Assembly: GCA_947458305.1 (NCBI GenBank)
Contig: CANGZO010000064.1
Coordinates: forward strand, 1-10,655
Direction of reading: 5' to 3'
From: Comamonadaceae bacterium
GTDB taxonomy: Bacteria; Pseudomonadota; Gammaproteobacteria; Burkholderiales; Burkholderiaceae_C
Length of the DNA stretch: 10,655 nt
Positions within the stretch are counted from its first letter, which is position 1. The number at the start of each line of letters is the position of its first letter. This document shows positions 5,227-10,655 of this stretch, one piece after another. A model generated the notes under the pieces. It was not told the DNA's origin. It ran no database searches and saw only the letters and a list, made by a program, of their open reading frames with translations. The position numbers were made by a program, and so were the translations under genes.

Positions 5227-6468
5227 TTGAAGCCCATTCAAAAATCAGCCAAGCTCGCCAACGTTTGCTATGACATTCGAGGCCCGATCATGGACCGTGC
5301 CCGTCAGATGGAAGAAGACGGTCAGAAGATCATCAAACTGAACATTGGCAACCTGGCCGTCTTTGGTTTTGATGCGCCTGAAGAAATCCAGCAAGACATG
5401 ATTCGGAACTTGCCCAATTCGGCGGGTTACTCGGACAGCAAAGGTATCTTTGCAGCACGCAAAGCCGTCATGCACGAAACGCAGAAACAAGGGATTTCAG
5501 GCGTCACGCTGGACGACATTTATTTGGGCAACGGGGCCAGCGAACTGATCGTGATGGCCACCAATGCGCTGCTTGACAACGGCGATGAGTTGTTGTTGCC
5601 TTCACCCGATTACCCGCTGTGGACGGCAGCCGCGAGCTTGTCGGGGGGCACGCCCGTGCATTACCACTGCAACGAGGCCAATGGCTGGATGCCCGACTTG
5701 GCCGATATCCGTGCCAAAGTGACGCCGCGCACCAAAGGCATTGTGGTGATCAACCCCAACAACCCGACCGGTGCTTTGTATTCGGACGAACTGCTCAAGG
5801 GCATTGTGGCCATCGCCCGGGAGCATGGTTTGGTGATCTTTGCCGATGAGGTTTACGACAAGGTCTTGTACGACGGCGTCAAGCACACGCCTTTGGCCAG
5901 TTTGTCGCAAGACGTCTTGACCCTGACCTTCAACTCACTGTCCAAAAGCTACCGCTCTTGCGGTTACCGTGCAGGCTGGATGGTGATATCAGGTGACAAG
6001 AAAAGGGCGCGTGATTACATCGAGGGCTTGAACATGCTCTCCAACATGCGCTTGTGCGCCAATGTGCCGGGCCAGTGGGCCATCCAAACGGCCTTGGGCG
6101 GTCACCAAAGCATCAATGAATTGGTGGGTGAGGGTGGTCGATTGCGCAAACAGCGCGATTTGGCCCACCAACTGATCACGGCGATCCCTGGGGTCAGTTG
6201 CGTGAAGCCTCGTGCAGCTTTGTACATGTTCCCCAAGTTGGATCCTCAGATTTACCCGGTGCAGGACGACCAGGATTTCTTTTTGCAGTTGCTTGAAGAA
6301 ACCAAGGTCATGTTGGTTCAGGGTACGGGGTTCAATTGGCCGGCTGCGGACCATTTCCGCATCGTATTTTTGCCCCATGAAGACGACTTGCGCGAGGCCA
6401 TTGCGCGCGTTGCTCGATTTTTGGCGGGTGCTCGCCAGCGTTTTGGTACCGAAGCCCTGGTGGCTTGA
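5227..6468 (+). CDS. alaA: AlaA-like PLP-dependent aminotransferase (glutamate-pyruvate type)
   Basis: A 413-residue class I/II aminotransferase of fold type I, closest in memory to E. coli AlaA, which makes alanine from pyruvate with glutamate as donor. From the TTG start the protein begins (M)KPIQKSAKLANVCYDIRGP, matching the AlaA N-terminus. Motifs are LGNGASELI (100-108), SPDYPLWTAA (126-135), NPNNPTG (176-182), FADEVYDK with D207 and Y210, SLSKSYRSCGYRAGW with the PLP-binding lysine K240, and DHFRIVFLP with carboxylate-binding R378. With TTG as residue 1, K240 and R378 carry the same numbers as I recall for E. coli AlaA, which supports the start. It leads the plus-strand block, 51 nt before hom. 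Substrate preference cannot be proven from sequence; a broader role with hydrophobic amino acids is possible. Confidence 0.9.
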   Translation: MKPIQKSAKLANVCYDIRGPIMDRARQMEEDGQKIIKLNIGNLAVFGFDAPEEIQQDMIRNLPNSAGYSDSKGIFAARKAVMHETQKQGISGVTLDDIYLGNGASELIVMATNALLDNGDELLLPSPDYPLWTAAASLSGGTPVHYHCNEANGWMPDLADIRAKVTPRTKGIVVINPNNPTGALYSDELLKGIVAIAREHGLVIFADEVYDKVLYDGVKHTPLASLSQDVLTLTFNSLSKSYRSCGYRAGWMVISGDKKRARDYIEGLNMLSNMRLCANVPGQWAIQTALGGHQSINELVGEGGRLRKQRDLAHQLITAIPGVSCVKPRAALYMFPKLDPQIYPVQDDQDFFLQLLEETKVMLVQGTGFNWPAADHFRIVFLPHEDDLREAIARVARFLAGARQRFGTEALVA

Positions 6469-6477
6469 ATTCAATCC

Positions 6478-6500
6478 TTGCCCGAGTTTTTCGGGTGCAA
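6478..6500 (+). other. Small hairpin between alaA and hom
   Basis: CCCGA (6481-6485) and TCGGG (6491-6495) pair around a GTTTT loop; TTGC before and GCAA after can extend the stem past a 2-nt bulge. There is no following T-tract, so this is more likely an mRNA-processing or stability element than a terminator. It lies in the 51-nt gap before hom. Confidence 0.4.
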
Positions 6501-6519
6501 AGCAGTAAAGAAGATAAAA

Positions 6520-7842
6520 ATGAAACCGATCAAAGTGGGCCTCTTGGGCGTGGGCACTGTGGGCAGCGGCACATTCAACGTGCTCAAACGCAACCAGCAA
6601 GAAATTCAGCGCCGAGCCGGTCGTGGCATTGAAATCAGCATGGTCGCTGATCTGGATGTGGCCCGTGCCAAGGCCCTGGTGGGCGAGGGCGTTCAGGTGG
6701 TGGCCGATGCCCGTGCTGTGATTGCCAACCCCGAAATCGACATCGTGATCGAGTTGATTGGTGGCTATGGCATTGCCAAAGCCTTGGTCATGGAAGCCAT
6801 TGCCGCAGGCAAGCATGTGGTCACCGCCAACAAGGCCTTGCTGGCCGTTCATGGCACCGAGATTTTTGCGGCAGCCCAGGCCAAAGGCGTGATGGTGGCT
6901 TTTGAAGCTGCTGTGGCTGGTGGCATCCCGATCATCAAGGCGCTGCGCGAAGGCCTGACCGCCAACAGCATCCAGTGGGTGGCGGGCATCATCAACGGCA
7001 CCACCAACTTCATCTTGTCCGAGATGCGCGACAAGGGTTTGGACTTTGGCGATGTGCTGAAAGAAGCCCAGCGCCTGGGTTATGCCGAAGCCGATCCGAC
7101 CTTTGACATCGAAGGCGTGGACGCAGCGCACAAGGTCACCTTGATGAGCGCGATTGCGTTTGGTATTCCGGTTCAGTTTGACAAGGCCTATGTCGAAGGC
7201 ATCACCAAGTTGGGTGCGGCCGACATCAAATACGCCGAGCAACTGGGCTACCGCATCAAGCTGCTGGGCATCACCAAACGCACCGCTCAGGGTATCGAGT
7301 TGCGCGTTCACCCCAGCTTGGTACCGGCACAGCGCCTGATCGCCAACGTCGAAGGCGCGATGAACGCCGTGATGGTGCAGGGCGACGCCGTGGGCACCAC
7401 CTTGTATTACGGCAAAGGTGCAGGCTCTGAGCCCACCGCCAGCGCGGTGATCGCCGATTTGGTGGACATCACCCGTTTGCACACCGCCGACCCCCTCAAC
7501 CGCGTGCCGCACCTGGCTTTTCAGCCGGGTGCGATGAGTGATTTGAATGTCTTGCCCATGTCCGAGGTGGTGACCAGCTATTACCTGCGGTTACGCGTGG
7601 CCGATCAGGCCGGCGTGTTGGCTAAGCTGACCGGCTTGCTGGCCCAGGCCGATATCAGCATCGACGCGGTTTTGCAGCGCGAGGCCGACCAAGTCAGCCA
7701 AGCCGGTGAAAACCAGACCGATGTGATCATCCTGACCCACGACACCCGCGAAGGCACCCTGAACGAGGTGTTGGCCCAAATGCAAGCCCTGTCGACCGTG
7801 ATGGCACCCATCGTGCGCATTCGCAAGGAAGAGTTGAACTGA
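6520..7842 (+). CDS. hom: Homoserine dehydrogenase (monofunctional, ACT domain)
   Basis: A 440-residue NAD(P)-dependent enzyme that reduces aspartate 4-semialdehyde to homoserine, the branch point to threonine and methionine. It is not fused to aspartokinase. The Rossmann domain starts VGLLGVGTVGSG (6-17). VTANKALL (101-108) contains the conserved K105. The catalytic region GYAEADPTFDIEGVDAAHK (187-205) has E190, D196, D201 and K205, corresponding by spacing to E208, D214, D219 and K223 of the yeast enzyme. A C-terminal ACT domain begins at about 353 (YYLRLRVADQAGVLAKLTGLL) and probably carries threonine feedback inhibition. I chose the ATG at 6520, preceded by AAAGAAG (6507-6513), over the in-frame TTG at 6478, which would add an unconserved tail. 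Its TGA shares a base with the thrC ATG. Confidence 0.97.
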   Translation: MKPIKVGLLGVGTVGSGTFNVLKRNQQEIQRRAGRGIEISMVADLDVARAKALVGEGVQVVADARAVIANPEIDIVIELIGGYGIAKALVMEAIAAGKHVVTANKALLAVHGTEIFAAAQAKGVMVAFEAAVAGGIPIIKALREGLTANSIQWVAGIINGTTNFILSEMRDKGLDFGDVLKEAQRLGYAEADPTFDIEGVDAAHKVTLMSAIAFGIPVQFDKAYVEGITKLGAADIKYAEQLGYRIKLLGITKRTAQGIELRVHPSLVPAQRLIANVEGAMNAVMVQGDAVGTTLYYGKGAGSEPTASAVIADLVDITRLHTADPLNRVPHLAFQPGAMSDLNVLPMSEVVTSYYLRLRVADQAGVLAKLTGLLAQADISIDAVLQREADQVSQAGENQTDVIILTHDTREGTLNEVLAQMQALSTVMAPIVRIRKEELN

Positions 7843-9287
7843 TGCGCTACCTGTCGACCCGCGGTCATGCCGACCGCAAACAATTTTGTGAAATTCTGCT
7901 CGAGGGCCTGGCCCCTGATGGCGGCTTGTACTTGCCCGAAAGCTACCCGCAGATCGACGCTGCGGCGCTGACACGTTTGCGCCAAATCTGGCAAAGCCAA
8001 GGCTATGCGGCTTTGGCTTTTGAGGTGCTGTCGCTGTACATCGACGACATTCCAAGGGATGACTTGTTGGCTTTGTGCCGCAAGACCTACACACCTGAAG
8101 TGTTCGGCACGAAAGAAATCGTGCCGCTCAAGCCTTTGCAAGCTGCGGGCCAAGCCCAGCCCGAGATGTTCCTCGAAGCCCTGTCCAACGGCCCCACTTT
8201 GGCCTTCAAAGACATGGCCATGCAATTGCTGGGCAATTTGTTTGAGTACGAGTTGGCGCGGCGCGGCGAAGCGCTGAACATTTTTGGCGCCACCTCGGGC
8301 GACACGGGCAGCGCGGCCGAATACGCCATGCGCGGCAAAAAGGGTGTGCGCGTTTTCATGACCAGCCCGAACGGCCGCATGAGCCCGTTCCAGCAAGCGC
8401 AGATGTTCAGCCTGCTCGACGAGAACATCCACAACATCGCCATCGAAGGCGTGTTCGACGACTGCCAGGACATCGTCAAGGCGGTCTCCAACGATCTGGA
8501 TTTCAAGCGGAAATACAAAATCGGCACGGTGAACTCCATCAACTGGGCGCGTTTGCTGGCCCAGGTGGTGTATTACTTTGCTGGTTACTTCCAGGCCACC
8601 CAACGCAACGACCAAAAAGTCAGCTTCACGGTGCCGAGCGGTAACTTTGGCAATGTGTGTGCAGGCCATGTGGCCCGCATGATGGGCTTGCCGATTGACC
8701 GCTTGGTCGTAGCCACCAATGAAAACGATGTGCTGGATGAGTTCTTCAGCACAGGCATTTACCGCGTGCGCGGCACGTCCGACACGCACGAAACCTCCAG
8801 TCCCTCCATGGACATCTCCAAGGCCAGCAACTTCGAGCGTTTTGTGTTCGACCTGCTGGGGCGCGATGCGGTCCAAACCAAATCTATTTTTGGCGAAGGT
8901 TTGAGCCGCCATGGCTTCTTCGATTTGTCGGGCGACCCACGCTTTGCTCAAGCTGCCACCACCTACGGTTTTGACAGCGGCCGCAGCACCCACGCCGACC
9001 GCCTGAAAACCATTCAACAAGTGTTTGCCACTTACGGCGTCATGATCGACACCCACACCGCCGACGGCGTGAAGGTGGCCAAAGAGCACCTGAGCCAGCA
9101 GGTGCCCATGATCGTGCTCGAAACCGCTTTGCCCATCAAGTTCGCGGCCACCATCGTGGAAGCCTTGGGTCGACAGCCTGAGCGCCCACCGCAGTTTGAA
9201 GGCATCGAAGCCTTGCCCAAACGCGTGCAGGTGATGAAAGCCGATGTGGACGCGGTCAAGGCCTACATTCAGCAGCACTGCGACTGA
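7842..9287 (+). CDS. thrC: Threonine synthase
   Basis: A 481-residue PLP enzyme of fold type II converting O-phosphohomoserine to threonine and phosphate, the last step of the pathway. The N-terminal MRYLSTRGHA and the segment EGLAPDGGLYLPE (21-33) are typical of the proteobacterial enzyme. NGPTLAFKDMAMQLLG (116-131) holds the PLP lysine K123. FGATSGDTGSAA (148-159) and VPSGNFGN (264-271), a phosphate-binding loop for PLP, follow. The start overlaps the hom stop in a TGATG junction, and an AAGGAAGAG stretch (7825-7833) inside hom serves as ribosome binding site, so translation is probably coupled. The homoserine kinase gene thrB is absent from this pair and must lie elsewhere. No truncation or frameshift. 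Confidence 0.97.
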   Translation: MRYLSTRGHADRKQFCEILLEGLAPDGGLYLPESYPQIDAAALTRLRQIWQSQGYAALAFEVLSLYIDDIPRDDLLALCRKTYTPEVFGTKEIVPLKPLQAAGQAQPEMFLEALSNGPTLAFKDMAMQLLGNLFEYELARRGEALNIFGATSGDTGSAAEYAMRGKKGVRVFMTSPNGRMSPFQQAQMFSLLDENIHNIAIEGVFDDCQDIVKAVSNDLDFKRKYKIGTVNSINWARLLAQVVYYFAGYFQATQRNDQKVSFTVPSGNFGNVCAGHVARMMGLPIDRLVVATNENDVLDEFFSTGIYRVRGTSDTHETSSPSMDISKASNFERFVFDLLGRDAVQTKSIFGEGLSRHGFFDLSGDPRFAQAATTYGFDSGRSTHADRLKTIQQVFATYGVMIDTHTADGVKVAKEHLSQQVPMIVLETALPIKFAATIVEALGRQPERPPQFEGIEALPKRVQVMKADVDAVKAYIQQHCD

Positions 9288-9293
9288 CAGCCC

Positions 9294-10550
9294 ATGAGCA
9301 TCGCCCCACGAGCCCCTTTGATGTCTTTGGACGACGCGCTGCAGGCGCTGCTTGCACGCATCACCCCTTTGACTGATGCTGAGTCGGTGGCCACCTTCGA
9401 TGCCGATGGGCGTGTGCTGGCCGAAGACTTGGTTTCGCCCTTGCAGGTGCCTGCTTTTGACAACTCTTCGATGGACGGCTACGCGGTGCGCCGTGCCGAC
9501 TTGTTACAGCCAGGCGTCGCACTGCGTGTGGCCCAGCGCATCGCAGCCGGTCACACCGGGCAGCCTTTGCAGCCTGGGCAAGTCGCTCGCATCTTCACCG
9601 GTGCGCCAGTGCCTGAAGGCGCTGATGCCATCGTCATGCAGGAGCAAGCCCAGCCTGTGCCCGAAGAGCCCAATGCCGTGCGCTTTGCGGTGGTGCCTGA
9701 GCCCGGGCAGTGGATTCGCCGCAGCGGCGAAGACATCCGCCAAGGGCAGACGGCTTTGCACCGTGGCCAAAAGTTGGGGCCTGCCGAGTTGGGCTTGGCT
9801 GCGAGCCTGGGTTTGGCGCATCTTCTGGTTTTGCGTCGCCCCCGAGTCGCCTTGTTTTCGACGGGGGACGAGCTGGTTATGCCGGGCGATGTGGCCCCGC
9901 AGGACATGCTCCCGGGCAGCATTTACAACTCCAACCGCTTTTTCTTGCGCGCCTTGTTGCACCGCATGGGTTGTGAGGTGAGCGACTTGGGCATCGTGCC
10001 CGACCGGCGCGAGGCCACCGTGGCCGCACTCAAAACCGCAGCGGATCACCACGACCTGATCTTGACCAGCGGCGGTGTGTCTGTGGGCGAAGAAGACCAC
10101 GTCAAACCGGCGGTCCAGTCTTTGGGCGAGTTGAACCTTTGGCAAATCGCCATGAAGCCAGGCAAGCCTTTTGCCTATGGGCAGGTGCGGCGTCAGACTG
10201 CCGAGGGGGTGGCCCACTTTGTGGGTTTGCCGGGCAATCCGGTGTCCAGTTACATGACCTTTTTGCTCCTGGTCAGGCCTTTGCTGTGCCAACTGCAAGG
10301 CATGGCCGCGTCTGCGCCCCACACTCAACGCTTGCCTGCACATTTTGCGTGGCCCAAGGCCGACAAGCGCCGCGAATTCTTGCGCGTGCGCCGCAATCCG
10401 CAAGGAGGGCTGGACCTTTTCCCCAACCAAAGCTCTGGGGTGTTGACCTCGGTGGTGTGGGCCGATGGGGTGGTGGACAACCCCGGTGGGCAGACGATTG
10501 AGCCCGGCCAGCTGGTCGATTTTTGGCCTTTTTCGGAGTGCTTGGCATGA
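9294..10550 (+). CDS. moeA: Molybdopterin molybdenumtransferase MoeA
   Basis: A 418-residue enzyme that inserts molybdate into adenylated molybdopterin to form active molybdenum cofactor; the length is normal. Motifs run in family order: PAFDNSSMDGYAV (53-65) with D61, RIFTGAPVPEGADAIVMQE (99-117), RRSGEDIRQG (142-151) with D147, the MoCF-binding core FSTGDELV (188-195), ILTSGGVSVGEEDHVK (256-271), MKPGKPFAYG (287-296) and GLPGNPVSSY (311-320). The C-terminal beta-barrel domain ends at about 415. It begins 6 nt after the thrC stop and has no clear Shine-Dalgarno, so translation may depend on ribosomes leaving thrC. An internal ATG at 9321 (M10) is an alternative start, also without a good site. 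Its TGA overlaps the moaD ATG. Confidence 0.96.
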   Translation: MSIAPRAPLMSLDDALQALLARITPLTDAESVATFDADGRVLAEDLVSPLQVPAFDNSSMDGYAVRRADLLQPGVALRVAQRIAAGHTGQPLQPGQVARIFTGAPVPEGADAIVMQEQAQPVPEEPNAVRFAVVPEPGQWIRRSGEDIRQGQTALHRGQKLGPAELGLAASLGLAHLLVLRRPRVALFSTGDELVMPGDVAPQDMLPGSIYNSNRFFLRALLHRMGCEVSDLGIVPDRREATVAALKTAADHHDLILTSGGVSVGEEDHVKPAVQSLGELNLWQIAMKPGKPFAYGQVRRQTAEGVAHFVGLPGNPVSSYMTFLLLVRPLLCQLQGMAASAPHTQRLPAHFAWPKADKRREFLRVRRNPQGGLDLFPNQSSGVLTSVVWADGVVDNPGGQTIEPGQLVDFWPFSECLA

Positions 10551-10655
10551 AAGTGCAAGTTCGCTATTTCGCCTCTTTGCGTGAAAGCATTGGTTTGTCG
10601 CATGAGACCGTGGAGACCCAGACGGCCGATGTGGCCGCTTTGCGCAGCGAGTTGA
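10547..10655 (+). CDS. moaD: Molybdopterin synthase sulfur carrier subunit, N-terminal part
   Basis: The first 36 codons of MoaD, the small ubiquitin-like protein whose C-terminal Gly-Gly thiocarboxylate supplies sulfur to molybdopterin synthase; the rest lies beyond the right edge, so the Gly-Gly tail is not visible. The N-terminus MKVQVRYFASLRESIGLS matches the family's first beta strand and RYFASLRE motif. The ATG overlaps the moeA stop by 4 nt (ATGA), and GGAG at 10535-10538 serves as a ribosome binding site inside moeA. moaE would be expected next. Confidence 0.9.
   Translation, partial: MKVQVRYFASLRESIGLSHETVETQTADVAALRSEL

Noticed and set aside
6478..6519. TTG start adding 14 residues to homoserine dehydrogenase
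   Set aside because: The added stretch lies in a hairpin and lacks conservation; the ATG at 6520 has a Shine-Dalgarno-like AAAGAAG and the expected N-terminus.
5989..7512. 507-codon open frame antisense to alaA and hom
   Set aside because: Same type of shadow: two real genes in the same frame leave the complementary frame open. No recognisable domain and no ribosome binding site of note.
7605..9278. 557-codon open frame antisense to thrC and the end of hom
   Set aside because: It lies opposite well-conserved genes, its translation is a His/Gln/Val/Ala-rich composition with no family motif, and such long antisense frames are common in GC-rich coding DNA.
9504..10430. 308-codon open frame antisense to moeA
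   Set aside because: Fully inside moeA on the opposite strand with a Gln/His/Arg-rich translation and no domain.
1..10655. Mobile elements, CRISPR, tRNA or toxin-antitoxin modules
   Set aside because: No transposase or integrase frames, no spaced repeat arrays, no tRNA-like cloverleaf noticed, and all sizeable gaps lie between housekeeping genes.

Overview
The window is an ordinary core-genome segment of a Gram-negative betaproteobacterium, most likely Burkholderiales and close to Comamonadaceae (Limnohabitans/Rhodoferax-like). This rests on moderately high GC with G/C-rich third codon positions, the gene order rpsR-rplI-dnaB, the PIN-PhoH gene next to a bcp peroxiredoxin, and the run alaA-like aminotransferase / hom / thrC / moeA / moaD. 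The assignment comes from remembered family sequences and gene order, not from a search. There are no insertion sequences, phage genes, tRNAs, rRNAs or CRISPR arrays, and no gene-free stretch reaches 300 bases.

Layout. Positions 1-597 hold the 3' end of rpsR (S18) and complete rplI (L9), closed by a strong intrinsic terminator. A 175-base gap carrying a perfect consensus DnaA box leads into dnaB (773-2191), the replicative helicase. dnaB converges on a minus-strand block that reads from 5103 down to 2222: a small Mth938-domain protein, a bcp-type peroxiredoxin, and a PIN-PhoH ATPase. An intrinsic terminator lies between bcp and phoH. A 123-base divergent promoter region (5104-5226) separates this block from a plus-strand block running to the right edge: an AlaA-like aminotransferase with a TTG start, homoserine dehydrogenase, threonine synthase, MoeA and the start of MoaD. 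The last four are joined by short or overlapping junctions (TGATG, 6 nt, ATGA).

How the genes work together. The left side covers translation (S18, L9) and replication (DnaB). The right side is amino-acid metabolism (alanine/pyruvate transamination, then aspartate semialdehyde to homoserine and phosphohomoserine to threonine), linked physically to late molybdenum-cofactor synthesis (MoeA) and the sulfur carrier of molybdopterin synthase (MoaD). thrB, the step between Hom and ThrC, is not in the window.

I found no new multi-gene system. The points worth checking are in noncoding DNA: the DnaA box cluster before dnaB, the bcp-phoH junction (terminator, 13-nt duplication of the phoH start region with a possible 18-codon leader ORF, and 13-bp complementarity between the bcp leader and its own terminator), and inverted repeats in the two other intergenic regions of the minus-strand block.
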